Shown: one piece after another, positions 8,079-18,500 of the stretch
How positions within the stretch are numbered: position 1 is the first letter of the stretch
How the letters are laid out: every line of letters starts with the position of its first letter
Assembly: GCF_000367925.1 (NCBI RefSeq)
Contig: NZ_KB849168.1
Location: 251,896 to 315,895, forward strand
Origin: Acinetobacter bohemicus ANC 3994
GTDB taxonomy: Bacteria > Pseudomonadota > Gammaproteobacteria > Pseudomonadales > Moraxellaceae
Reading direction: 5' to 3'
Length of the DNA stretch: 64,000 bases
Made by a program: the position numbers and the translations under genes
The notes under the pieces: model-generated
The model's input: only the letters and a program-made list of their open reading frames with translations
What the model was told of the DNA's origin: nothing
Database searches by the model: none

Positions 8079-9377
8079 GTGAAAATTTTATCAACCAATA
8101 CCTGTTATGTACCAAAAGACCTGAATCAAGTGATTCACTCTAAAGATGAAGTTCCAGCAGAATTAGGAGGAATGACGGAAAGACAAATTCAAAAAATCTG
8201 GCACAGTGTCGAGGCTCTTTATCAAACAGGAAATTACCCTTTAGCCACTTTTTGTTTACGTCGTCAGGGGAAAATTCTATTAAATCGTAGTATTGGTTAT
8301 GCACAAGGCAATTCGCCAGATGGCTTAGCACCCGATGCCAAGATTGGTACACCCGACACACCTGTCTGTTTATTTTCAGCGTCTAAAATGATTACGGCAA
8401 TGTTAATCCACATGCTGGATGAACGGGGTGATCTGAATTTACTCGATCCGATCAGCTACTATATTCCTGAATATGGTGTGAATGGTAAACGTCGTGCCAC
8501 CATTTTCCATTTACTCTCCCATCGCGGTGGTATTCCGCGCATTGACAGCGAAGTCACCCCAGAGCTGCTTTTTGACCAAGAAAGAATTTTAAAACTTCTT
8601 TATGCCGCTAAACCGGTTTCGCCCTCTGGTAATCACCTTGCTTACCATGCCGTCACCGCAGGCTATATTTTGGGTGAAATTGTTCAGCGCGTCACAGGAC
8701 AAAGTGTTCGACAATTTTTGCATGAACAGATTGAAAAACCGATGGGCTTAGATTATTTCAACTATGGTTTAAAACCTGAATATCGTGCAGATGTGGCGTT
8801 AAATTATGCCACAGGCATGCATCCCAGTTTAGGTACAGACCATTATCTCCATCGTGTACTGGGTGGTGGCTTACAGCTTGCCGTAGATGTTACCAATGAC
8901 ACCCGCTTTATGGACACCATTTGCCCTGCTGGAAATATTTATACCAGTGCTGAGCAAGTGGGGCGTTTCTTTGAAATGCTTTTGAGTGGAGGTGAATACC
9001 AAGGCAAACAAATTATGAGTGCCCAAACGGTATTCCGTTCGACCTTACCCACCTCAGGTATTAGCTTAGATCGAACATTATTAGCACCCATGCGTTATGC
9101 ATTAGGTCCAATGCTCGGCAGTAATCCTATCGGTTTATTTGGACCAATGACGGGACAAGCTTTTGGACATATCGGTTTTTCCAATATTTTATGTTGGGCT
9201 GATCCAGAACGTGATATTAGTGTATCGCTGTTAACCACAGGAAAATCTGTGGTGGGCACCCATTTACCTGTGCTCGCAAAAACGCTCTATCAAATTTCAA
9301 CCAACTGTCCAAAAATTCCGAAAAACCAACGTCGTTCATTATTTGCAACAGATCGTACAGAAACCGATTTAGTTTAA
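8079..9377 (+). CDS. Serine hydrolase of the beta-lactamase class C / EstB esterase family
   Basis: A protein of about 432 residues with the penicillin-binding fold motifs. The nucleophile motif is S100-A-S-K103 (FSASKMITAML). A Tyr motif YHAVTAGYILGE is followed downstream by the HIG triad (GHIGFSN). No signal peptide is seen, so it is probably a cytoplasmic esterase/hydrolase and not a periplasmic beta-lactamase. The start is uncertain. GTG at 8079 has GAGGGA just upstream (8071-8076). A TTG at 8067 overlaps that site, and the ATG at 8077 is followed at once by TGA. It stands alone, ends at a strong terminator, and its physiological substrate is unknown. Confidence 0.85.
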   Translation: MKILSTNTCYVPKDLNQVIHSKDEVPAELGGMTERQIQKIWHSVEALYQTGNYPLATFCLRRQGKILLNRSIGYAQGNSPDGLAPDAKIGTPDTPVCLFSASKMITAMLIHMLDERGDLNLLDPISYYIPEYGVNGKRRATIFHLLSHRGGIPRIDSEVTPELLFDQERILKLLYAAKPVSPSGNHLAYHAVTAGYILGEIVQRVTGQSVRQFLHEQIEKPMGLDYFNYGLKPEYRADVALNYATGMHPSLGTDHYLHRVLGGGLQLAVDVTNDTRFMDTICPAGNIYTSAEQVGRFFEMLLSGGEYQGKQIMSAQTVFRSTLPTSGISLDRTLLAPMRYALGPMLGSNPIGLFGPMTGQAFGHIGFSNILCWADPERDISVSLLTTGKSVVGTHLPVLAKTLYQISTNCPKIPKNQRRSLFATDRTETDLV

Positions 9378-9396
9378 ATAGTTAAACGAAGCTTAT

Positions 9397-9428
9397 AAAA
9401 AAAGCCCAAGCTAGGCTTGGGCTTTTTT
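9397..9428 (+). terminator. Rho-independent terminator of the serine hydrolase gene
   Basis: AAGCCCAAGC and GCTTGGGCTT with a TAG loop, followed by TTTT. It lies 20 bp after the stop codon. Confidence 0.93.
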
Positions 9429-10056
9429 GCGCTGTAGGTTCTTATATTTTAGTTGTTGTTGTTTTATTTATAGTGATCATATTCGCTATTCCGCGTTTTT
9501 TATAATAAACAATCCATGTGTCAACTTGTTACGTCCTTATCTGATAGATTTTGCCATAAAGCCTTCTGTAAAGAAGTCGGCTTTTTCGTATCTCCGTGTA
9601 AGCTTTTACGTACATTAATTAATCTTTTTTTAACAATGTAACGCTGGCAATCACTTACTCTGATTTAAAGACAAAGGTTCAGTTCGACATCCATATTAAT
9701 GGGCTGCAAAAAACCGTGCTATCCCAATCTATCGGTGCGTTTTAAAGTACTTGGATGGAGTGTGTCAGATTAAGTAAGTCTTTGGATAACAAAACTATTT
9801 TTCAGATATAAAAAAGCCTTGTAGTCTCTCCCAAAACTACAAGGCTTAGCGGCTGTAAGTTTCCTCTTTATCTTACTTCACTGTAAGTTCGCTGTCTGAA
9901 GACATTATTATTATGTTATGGCGATTATACCCAACTATCCGTGTTGAGCTTTTTATGTGAAGCCATCATCTCAAAAACCCTGATAAAGCTCTATGCGCTA
10001 ATTTCTCGAATCACTGTAAGCAATTTCGTACAAAAGCAAATATTATTTACTTCTAA
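9429..10056. other. Gene-free interval between the serine hydrolase gene and recD
   Basis: I see no credible protein gene in these 628 bp. A 63-residue open frame at 9427-9618 begins in the terminator and has no ribosome site. The interval holds a weak plus-strand hairpin with a short T run (9558-9586) and a strong minus-strand terminator (9810-9847) that may end a small RNA. Confidence 0.6.
9810..9918 (-). ncRNA. Candidate small RNA downstream of recD
   Basis: On the minus strand a perfect TATAAT (9924-9929) is followed by ~108 nt that end in a 12-bp terminator (AAGCCTTGTAGT/ACTACAAGGCTT) and a T tract (9810-9847). Internal stems CTTAC/GTAAG and GTCT-TC-AGAC are possible. No convincing -35 box is seen, and no open frame is present. 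It could equally be a processed recD 3'-UTR fragment. No known RNA family was recognised. Confidence 0.45.
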
Positions 10057-11820
10057 TTAACAATTTATTACATTGTTAATTTTATCTAACAGACCACTCT
10101 TTCTTGAGGTTCGAAGCGTCAAAGATTGTAGTAAAGCGTCTGCATCTGCGAGTAAACTGACCACCTTTTTTGCCCGTGTAATAGCGGTATAAAGCAATTC
10201 TTTACTCAATAAATTTTTCGCAGCCTCATCTAACACCACCGCAACATGGGTAAATTCGGAACCTTGTGATTTATGAATCGTCAGTGCAAATGCCGTTTCA
10301 ATACTTTTTGGTAAACGTGTCGCAGGCACCCATTTTTCTAAACTGGGAAAATACACTTCGAATTGTGACTGGCCATCTCGACTGCGTTTAAAGCAAATCC
10401 CAATATCACCATTCGACAAACCGAGTTGGTAATCATTATAGGTCATCATCACTGGTCGTCCGACATACCAATCGCCTTGCTTGCTCATATGCAATGATAA
10501 AGCTTCCAGTAAGCGTTGTTCGATTTGCATATTGAGCTGTGACAAGCCTAAAGCGCCATGTCGAATCGCGGTCAAAATTCGATAATCATCAAAAAGCTTA
10601 ACCACTTCTGCTATGCAAAGCTCTGGCTCATCGGCAGTTAAATAGCTTTTTAGGACATCAATATAGTGCTGATAACCGAGCATCAATTTGTCGTAATATT
10701 GAGTTCGATCCGATTGCTTAGGCATATTAATGGGCAAATATTCCAGTTGAAGCTGGTCTTCCATTTCCGCTGTGAGTGCTATGGCTTTTATTTCACTTGG
10801 ATGAACCACTTGCGCAGCAAATTTTTCGAGCAATGCAGCAGCGTTTTGATTCGGCTGTTGCGCTTGAATAAATTGCGCCATTTTCCCAATTAAGGCATCT
10901 TGCTTAAAACGACGACTGTTGCGCAAATGCACGCGATTTTCTGCTAAAGCTGGAACTTGTTGTAGGTCGGCAAGCACTGAGCCAACATCGACCGCTGCCA
11001 ATTGATCGGCATCGCCCAACAAAATGACACGAGCATGATCAGGCACAGCAGACAACAGCATATTGGCCAAACTTAAGTCCAACATTGAAGCTTCATCAAT
11101 CACAATCACATCATAAGGTAAAGGTTGTTGGGCATGAAAACGTGGCTGAGCATTGCTGCCTAAACCCAATAAACGGTGAATGGTAATTGGATTCAGTTGT
11201 TTTAATTCATCCGTCACCAAATCCTGAAGTTTTTCATCATTCAAAGAGTTTTGCAGCGCTTCTTTCATCCGCTGTGCCGCTTTCCCGGTCGGCGCTGCCA
11301 TCGCAATACGAATATTCGGCATCGCTTGATTCAGTACGGCAATAATCCGAGCCAAAGTATAGGTTTTTCCTGTCCCCGGCCCACCAGTAATGATATTTAG
11401 CCCCTGCTTGGCAACCATGCTTAAAGCTTGAATTTGGTGTTCATCGGTCAATAAATTAGGATAAACCGAGATATCAACCGCCGCTATTTTTTGCTTTTTT
11501 AAGCGTGCCACTTGCTGCGCCAAAGACTGTTCCAAAGCCCAATAACGATACAGATACAAGCGCTGTTCATCAAAAACAAACGGCGCAATCTGTTGCTCAA
11601 TCTGAGCAACTGAAACCACCAAATCATTTAAAGTCTCGGCTTGTTCCGAACTTGCAGAAATACAACTGTCACCCTGTTGAATGGCCTCAAGCACTTGCTC
11701 AATAATATCGCTGCCAGTTTCCTGCTGTGGCGCATGACTCAAAGGCTTCTGGCGAATAAACCGACTCCAAGTGCTGATCCATTCAGCGCTTTGACCCTCT
11801 TTAGATTGTTTATTTTCCAC
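10057..11820 (-). CDS. recD: Exodeoxyribonuclease V subunit RecD
   Basis: The 5'-to-3' SF1B helicase subunit of RecBCD. The Walker A motif TGGPGTGKTYTL lies ~150 residues in. It is followed by AAPTGKAAQRM, the Walker B-type VIDEASMLDL, GDADQLAAVDVG, and C-terminal motifs ALTIHKSQGSEF and LYTAITRAK. Length (~587) is near the family norm. The start is a judgement. GTG at 11844 has no Shine-Dalgarno, whereas the in-frame GTG at 11820 has GAGG eight bases upstream. It is last in recC-recB-recD, 54 bp after recB. RecD drives fast unwinding and activates the nuclease. RecBCD degrades linear DNA and loads RecA after Chi. Confidence 0.94.
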   Translation of the reverse strand: MENKQSKEGQSAEWISTWSRFIRQKPLSHAPQQETGSDIIEQVLEAIQQGDSCISASSEQAETLNDLVVSVAQIEQQIAPFVFDEQRLYLYRYWALEQSLAQQVARLKKQKIAAVDISVYPNLLTDEHQIQALSMVAKQGLNIITGGPGTGKTYTLARIIAVLNQAMPNIRIAMAAPTGKAAQRMKEALQNSLNDEKLQDLVTDELKQLNPITIHRLLGLGSNAQPRFHAQQPLPYDVIVIDEASMLDLSLANMLLSAVPDHARVILLGDADQLAAVDVGSVLADLQQVPALAENRVHLRNSRRFKQDALIGKMAQFIQAQQPNQNAAALLEKFAAQVVHPSEIKAIALTAEMEDQLQLEYLPINMPKQSDRTQYYDKLMLGYQHYIDVLKSYLTADEPELCIAEVVKLFDDYRILTAIRHGALGLSQLNMQIEQRLLEALSLHMSKQGDWYVGRPVMMTYNDYQLGLSNGDIGICFKRSRDGQSQFEVYFPSLEKWVPATRLPKSIETAFALTIHKSQGSEFTHVAVVLDEAAKNLLSKELLYTAITRAKKVVSLLADADALLQSLTLRTSRKSGLLDKINNVINC

Positions 11821-11874
11821 ACAGTTATCCTCAAAGTTATCCACAACTTAATTTATTGTTTAAACACTGTTAAT

Positions 11875-14800
11875 TTATATCCACTCGACAATTTTGCTGG
11901 TTTTATCTTCCGCAAAATAGCCCAAAATAGCATCAAGACGCAGCACAAATTCAGCATCTGGTTTCCAGTGGTAGCAGCCTTGTTCCGCTTGTCCATTCAT
12001 GCCGCGCAAATACAAATAACTCGCGCCGCCCAAATGCTGCTCAATGTTATAGTCCTGCATTTGAACCGCTAAATAACGGTGCAATGCCACCAGATATAAG
12101 CCGGCCTGCAACCAATAACTGGCTTGCGACATACTTTGCTGAATGGCCGTGGCAGAATAATGGATTTGATCTGTACCCAGAAAATTACTTTTATAATCGG
12201 CAATGTGATATTGCTGACCATCAAAATAAACCAAGTCAATCGATCCAGTTAAATAGCGCGCAGCGTTTGCCGAGTTAAAATCCAGCATTTCCATACCATA
12301 TTCTGCATATAACTGATGAATCCGCTGGATCGCTAACACATGATCTGACAATGACAGATAAAAAGGAAATTCGGCTAAATGTTCATGTTCGGTCAGCTGA
12401 TCCAATTTAAAGGTTTGATGCAACGGCGTGGCTAAAACTTGCTGTAACCATTCACTCATCCAAGCAATTAATTGTTCTTCATCTGCTTGCTGAAATTCTT
12501 GCGCATATTTTGCCGAAAGTTCTGCCCATAAGCTTGGATAATCATTTTTAAAACGGCGACGAATTTCCAAAGCCCAGTCCTGTTGGTCTTTAAAATCAAT
12601 ATGTTCAAAAATTTCATGCAGGAATGTTCCCGCGACCGTTCCCATCGGAAACTGACGTTTAATCCATGACAAGGGTTGTATTGCGGTTGTTACCATGGCA
12701 TCTGTCAGATGAATTTCATCTGCCGCACTCGACATTTTTTCCGTCTGCACAGCAAAAACATCCATGACTTGTTTACGCGTTAAATGTTGTGCCAAAGCAC
12801 TAAAACTGGTTTTGGCGCGTGGATAAAAACGCTGGGTTGGAAATTTCAATGCCTGTAAAGGTAGCGCTGCTTGTATTTGTTTAATCTGTAATTGAATGGG
12901 TTTTTCATGCAGTAAAGCTTCATCGGCACTGGCCGGATGAACAAAAGCTTGTCCACGCCAAAATGCCAAGCCATTGACTGACTTGCCTTCCTGATCCTGC
13001 AACATGGCATAGACACGGTGGCTCGCTCGGGTCAGTGCCACATACCAAAGTCGGTGCTGCTCTGCGACAGCGCGTGCATTGTGCTGATCAATCGCATGTT
13101 GATCCAACAAATTTTTATCATTCACCGCCACCACACGTTGCAGTTCCACTTGACCCGTCACCGGATGAATATGCTCTACGGTGGAAAAATTTAGGGTCTT
13201 ATTCATTTCCCTGAAATCTTTATCTGCCCCGAGCAGAAAAACAATTTTAAATTCCAATCCCTTAGACTGATGAATGGTCATCAGTTGAATGCCTGCCTCA
13301 TTCGACAGTTTGCGCTCCAGTTCCCATTCACGTTCAGCTGGCGATTGCAGTTGTTTTAAATACCAGTGATAGAGCTTTTGCGCACCTTGATATTGTTCGC
13401 TGTGCTGACTGAGCAATTCAGTCAGATGACGTAAATTGACTACGCTACGTTCATTATCTCGGCTTTGGGTTGCCACCACATTTTTCCAAACGTGGAATAA
13501 ATTCAAACAATATTGCCAAGCGGTTAAAAAGCCTTTTTGCAGCCACATTTCACGAATGCAGTCAAAGTCATAAATAAACTGACTTAAGCCATCGGCTTGC
13601 GCTTCAAGTTGCATTAACTGTTGTAAATTAAAACCCAATAATCGACTTAATAAAGCCCGTTTGATTTTAGCTTCATCATAAGGATGCATAATCGCGCTCA
13701 GCAAAGCCCCGACATCTTTGGCAACTTGATGATCAAACACACTGCGTTTTGAAGGGCGATTGACCCGAATGCCTAGACGTTCCAATTCATATTGGGCTTT
13801 ATCTAAACCATCATGGTTTTTCGATAAAATCGCGATGTCATTTTCAATCAAATATCGAGGACTGCTCTGCTCCGCCAGATAAAGCTGTTCTTCAATCCCC
13901 TGATTCAGTAAGTCGCGAATTTTCCATGCCACCTGAATGGGTTCATCTTTTTTATCATTTAATAATAGCCAACGTAGCGGTTGATGATTTTCACCGTGCG
14001 CATCGACCAGTGCTGGATGTGGACGAACACCGGCTGCAACGGGGCTATAAATCACCTCTTCGCCAAAATCCATTTGCCGTTGAAACAGTGCATCGACCGC
14101 TTCCACCAAGACTTTAACGGAACGATGGTTATGTCTCAGGCTGTATTCCTGACCTTGCTTACTTAAGACATCGGCACGGGCTTTGTTATAGGTCAGCATG
14201 TCGCCACCGCGAAAACCATAAATCGCTTGTTTCGGATCACCGACCATAATCATGCAACTTTGGCTATAGCGCTTGGCATCACGCCAGACTCGCGCCAATA
14301 TATCATCTTGATCTTGGTTGGTATCTTGAAATTCATCCACCAAAATCAGTGGATAATGCGCCTGTACAAACTTGGCGAAACGTAAACCTTGTTCACCTTG
14401 CAATGCTTCAGACAAGGTACGAATTTGCTGCGCAAACGTGGTTTCACTTTTTTGTTGTAATACTTGCGGTAAGCGTTTTTTCACTTCGCGGCTTAAATAA
14501 AACTTTAAATACGCATCCAGTACATCCAAATCTACACTGAGTTTGGACAACGCTTCACAAAAGCGGCGTAAGCTTTGCAGCAGCACATGCTGATCAAACT
14601 GATTCAGCACATCTTCAGCACATTTATTTAAAACTTTTTTAGTCGCCAGATCGGTCAGATTTTTCAGTGTTTTTTCGAAATGCGGCGCAAATAAAGCATA
14701 GCTGCCTTGCTCAGCCAAAGCCTGAATAAAAGCGGGCAAATCCTGACACAAAGTCCGTTGCATTAAGCCATCAGTCCGCCATTTTTTCCCAATCACGGCA

Positions 14801-15585
14801 TGATATTGTCCTTCTGGCTGATAATATTCACTTAAGGTTTGAATCAAACTTAAATCAAGCTGAATAAAATCATCGACCAATTGTTCAAACTGAGTTAAAT
14901 CCAGTTCTGGCGGCGTGACTTCCTGAAACTGTGCCGAAGCAAAGTTCAGGGTATTTTCCACCACAGGGATATAAGCTTCTTGTGATTTGAGTTTTTGATT
15001 AAGCAACAGATAATCGACAACATTTTGCGGTTGCAGTTGAATCCATTCCCGCAGTACATCGTGAATTAATTGTTGAGTATAACTCTTGGCATCATCGGTA
15101 ATATCAGCACGTTCAATTCTGCCACTTTCAAAGGAAAATTCACGCAATAACTTTTGACTAAAACTGTCCAATGTGCCGACAAATAGCTCATCCAGCTGAT
15201 CAAGCACCAGTTTTAAACGCTCGCGCGCATAATCCACACGCGTAGCATAATCCTGCAAAACCTTTTGCAATAAAGGATCCGTTTCGCCTGTAATTTTGGC
15301 TTGAATTTCAGCTTCAGTGAGCGATTGACAGCCTTCGAAATAGCGTAAGGTTTCAAGCAAACGCAGCCGAATACGGTTTTTGAGCTCTGCGGCAGCTTTA
15401 CGGGTAAACGTGGTCGCAATCACCTGATTCGGCAAATAAGCACCGAGAAAAATCCGCACCATCAAACTGGATAAGGTAAAGGTTTTGCCTGTGCCTGCCG
15501 ACGCTTCAATCCAGTGCAATCCTTTAAACTGCATATCGACAATCGGGTTGAAGGATATTTTTGTTAAGGTTTGAGGATGATTCAT
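11875..15585 (-). CDS. recB: Exodeoxyribonuclease V subunit RecB (helicase-nuclease)
   Basis: 1236 residues. The N-terminal SF1A helicase has Walker A EASAGTGKTFTL (~27-38), motif II LVDEFQDTNQDQ, GDPKQAIYGFRGGD, and MTIHQSKGLEFKIVF with LWYVALTRASHRVY. A C-terminal PD-(D/E)XK nuclease carries GSIDLVYFDGQ and ADYKSNFLG. All catalytic elements are visible, so the subunit should be active. It starts 6 bp after the recC stop, with its GAGG inside the 3' end of recC, which suggests translational coupling. It is somewhat longer than E. coli RecB (1180). Confidence 0.97.
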   Translation of the reverse strand: MNHPQTLTKISFNPIVDMQFKGLHWIEASAGTGKTFTLSSLMVRIFLGAYLPNQVIATTFTRKAAAELKNRIRLRLLETLRYFEGCQSLTEAEIQAKITGETDPLLQKVLQDYATRVDYARERLKLVLDQLDELFVGTLDSFSQKLLREFSFESGRIERADITDDAKSYTQQLIHDVLREWIQLQPQNVVDYLLLNQKLKSQEAYIPVVENTLNFASAQFQEVTPPELDLTQFEQLVDDFIQLDLSLIQTLSEYYQPEGQYHAVIGKKWRTDGLMQRTLCQDLPAFIQALAEQGSYALFAPHFEKTLKNLTDLATKKVLNKCAEDVLNQFDQHVLLQSLRRFCEALSKLSVDLDVLDAYLKFYLSREVKKRLPQVLQQKSETTFAQQIRTLSEALQGEQGLRFAKFVQAHYPLILVDEFQDTNQDQDDILARVWRDAKRYSQSCMIMVGDPKQAIYGFRGGDMLTYNKARADVLSKQGQEYSLRHNHRSVKVLVEAVDALFQRQMDFGEEVIYSPVAAGVRPHPALVDAHGENHQPLRWLLLNDKKDEPIQVAWKIRDLLNQGIEEQLYLAEQSSPRYLIENDIAILSKNHDGLDKAQYELERLGIRVNRPSKRSVFDHQVAKDVGALLSAIMHPYDEAKIKRALLSRLLGFNLQQLMQLEAQADGLSQFIYDFDCIREMWLQKGFLTAWQYCLNLFHVWKNVVATQSRDNERSVVNLRHLTELLSQHSEQYQGAQKLYHWYLKQLQSPAEREWELERKLSNEAGIQLMTIHQSKGLEFKIVFLLGADKDFREMNKTLNFSTVEHIHPVTGQVELQRVVAVNDKNLLDQHAIDQHNARAVAEQHRLWYVALTRASHRVYAMLQDQEGKSVNGLAFWRGQAFVHPASADEALLHEKPIQLQIKQIQAALPLQALKFPTQRFYPRAKTSFSALAQHLTRKQVMDVFAVQTEKMSSAADEIHLTDAMVTTAIQPLSWIKRQFPMGTVAGTFLHEIFEHIDFKDQQDWALEIRRRFKNDYPSLWAELSAKYAQEFQQADEEQLIAWMSEWLQQVLATPLHQTFKLDQLTEHEHLAEFPFYLSLSDHVLAIQRIHQLYAEYGMEMLDFNSANAARYLTGSIDLVYFDGQQYHIADYKSNFLGTDQIHYSATAIQQSMSQASYWLQAGLYLVALHRYLAVQMQDYNIEQHLGGASYLYLRGMNGQAEQGCYHWKPDAEFVLRLDAILGYFAEDKTSKIVEWI

Positions 15586-15591
15586 GCTGTT

Positions 15592-18500
15592 TTATTCCTC
15601 AATCACAGATTGATGCCAAAAGACCGGCTGATATAAATGATAGGAAAATTGTGTGCAAGCCTGTTCAAGCAAAGCGGTGGCATCTTGTTCCTGTAAAATA
15701 AATTGCCAGTCACGGTGCATTTTGGTCGCTTCATTGTCGGCAACTGAAAAACCGGTAAATTTGCCATCCTCATGCCAATCTTTATAAATCACGTCCATAT
15801 CTTCGATACACATTTGATTTTGATCATTGGCTTGCCAGTCGTGCGCTTTGTCTTTTTCAGCAACTTTTAGCAGCAAAGCCGCAGGTAAAACCAAAGGCTG
15901 AGTTTGTCCATATTTCCACGCCGCTAACCAGTGCTCAATCCATTTCCGCGCCTGATTGGAACTGACCCCCTGACATAAAATAGTTCGGTCACTAAACACC
16001 ACTATTCGCGTCAGTTTTTCACCGCCCTCGCCCATATTGAGGTAAGCCAGCCAAAGTAAATACTCCAACCACACTTTGGCACGCCGTTTGGCACGCGCAC
16101 TCGAAGCTTCCAGACTGACCCAGTGTTCGGCACTATTTTTCGGTAGGCGAATGTTCATATAAATCTGATCATTGACCTTCCAGACCTGCTGCGTCGTCGG
16201 TGTGGTTTCAGAGGCATATCTGAATAAGCGATCTTTTAGCCGCTGTTGTTCTAACACACTGACTTGCCAACTGCTGTGTTGCAATTTTCCAATCGGCAAC
16301 TGATCCAGCAATAATTCAGGTTTTGCCTCACCTTCATGCTGCTGTAAAAAATGACGTACGGCATAACGTCCTAAACCATCCAGCAATAACGGTTCTTGCA
16401 CTGCGGGTAGCTCTTCAGGGCGTAAATTGTCCACGCCCAAGGTTTTTAAATATAAGCGTGCAGGAAAAGTCACATCCTGAATCCACTGATGACTATCCAA
16501 TACTTGTACGTCTTGTTGTAGATGTTGATATGGCGTATTCACCCAAGCCGAGCGTTGCCCTGTCGCATGACGAATTTGCCCAGCCACACTGAACCATTGG
16601 TCCTGATAACGCACAGGCTTTATGGATTCAAAACCAACCGGATCAAACGGCAATAAAGGATGCACGTGATAAAGCGATTGTAGTTGCTCAGGAACTTCAA
16701 CCCCATGAATATTCACGGTTTGGTTGATCGCTGCATCAGGTTGTTTCGACTGCACAATAAATGCCAGATGTTGAATCAATTCCTGCAACACGGTTGATGG
16801 ATCACGCACTTCACCATCGTTAATATCAAAACCGTTATAAAACAGCCACAAACTTTCCTGTGCCAAAAGCAGGTTATCTAAAAATGCACCTTGGTCATCT
16901 TCTAGGCGTGAACGATCGCCCAATTGCGGTTTCAGCAAATCCATTAAATCAAAGGGCAAATGTTGGCTACGATTTGGAAATTTACCACTGTCCAGTCCGA
17001 GCATCACAATCAGTTTATACGGCACAGGACGAATCTGACCAATTTGACTAAAGGTAATTTGCCCCGTCGGTTCGGCATGTTCCAATTGTGTTTCCAAAGT
17101 ACTGTTAATTTCAGCCAATAAGTACGGTAATGGCAAACTCAACGCGCGTAAGGCATGATGATCGTGCTCATCATAAAAACTGGCGAGTGTCAGCATGCGT
17201 TGTTGTTTTTTAATAATTTTATAGACACTGCTTAACGATTCGACCCCAGCATTTTCAAATTCAGTAATGTCTTGCATCAGCCGTTTCAGCCATGTTTCAA
17301 CTGGCACACGTTCGCCTTGTTCATGCGCTGTCATCCAGTCGCGGCGTGCATCAACATCTTGATAAATCTGGATCAGTTTGGCGATTAATTCAAAATCACT
17401 CGGTAACACTTTGGCAAAACTGAGCGTGCCTTGAAATAAAGTATGTTCAGGAATGGCAACGCCCAAAGCCAAACGATCGAGCGCAAATTTAAAACTAAAG
17501 CGATAATCCTCGTCACCTGCGGACAGACTGCGCTGTAAATGCTGTGCATCTAAGCCACGTTTAAAACCGGCATCAATCAACAACTCCGTCATACGCTCAA
17601 TCGAATTGATTTCTAAGCCATATAATTGTTGAGTTGCATTCAGACTGAGCCAATCGGCAAAATCTTCAATGCTAAAACGCCCTTGAATTAACTCAATACG
17701 CCCCAGAACGGCTTTCCAAGCATTCAGTGCATCTAGCTGCGTGACCCCTGCAATTTTAATCGGCACATAAATACTGTCTTTGGACAGTTGATGACTACTG
17801 CCTGTTTTTTGCTGAATCAGATCGCGTTCACTCGGTGGTGGTGCAAACACACTACGAATTAAAGGTTCAAGTTCACTTAAACTGGGGCTTAAAACCAAAA
17901 TATCGCTGGGTCTGCGCGGTGCATCTTTGCTGCCTTGTGCCAACCAATGAATCAGTTGTTCTTTTAAAACTTCGAGCTGGCGTAAACTGGAATGACAGAC
18001 ATGAATCTGAATCGAATCATCCTGCTCATCCAACACATATTGCTGCTGTTCCGGTTCGACCAAATACAACACATCAGACTGTACTTTAGCCAGTAAATGG
18101 TTTGCATAATCATCGACAAAAGCATCTGCCCAAATGCCATCTTCACCTGAAGATAAATTGGATAACAAGGAAAAATGATCCCGCGCTTGTTTACCAAAAC
18201 GCGTCAGTAACGGATGGCGTGATTCACGCTGTTCTGCATTAAAATTTAAGGTAAATTCCTGAAAGAATTTTGTAATGTCGGCATCACTGGCTTTGGGGTT
18301 TTTCACAATAAAACGTTCTTTCACCCCAACGTCGTAACGCGCTTTCCAGTTGGGATCGACACTGTCGGCCCAATACTCTTGCGAAGGGTTGTAGTGCAAA
18401 ATATAAATATCAATGTATTGCCCCAAACGGCGTAAAAATGCCAGTTGCATGGGCGGCAAATCCAGCAAAGTAAAAATCACCAACTGAGATGGTAATTTTT

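Noticed and set aside
7882..8082. A 66-residue open frame upstream of the serine hydrolase gene
   Set aside because: It covers the divergent rpsO promoter and leader and has no start signals of its own.
8079..9377. The serine hydrolase as an antibiotic-resistance beta-lactamase
   Set aside because: There is no signal peptide, and the second motif is not the Y-x-N of true class C enzymes; an esterase-type hydrolase is more likely.
9427..9618. A 63-residue open frame after the serine hydrolase gene
   Set aside because: It begins inside a terminator hairpin, lacks a ribosome site and has a composition typical of AT-rich noncoding DNA.
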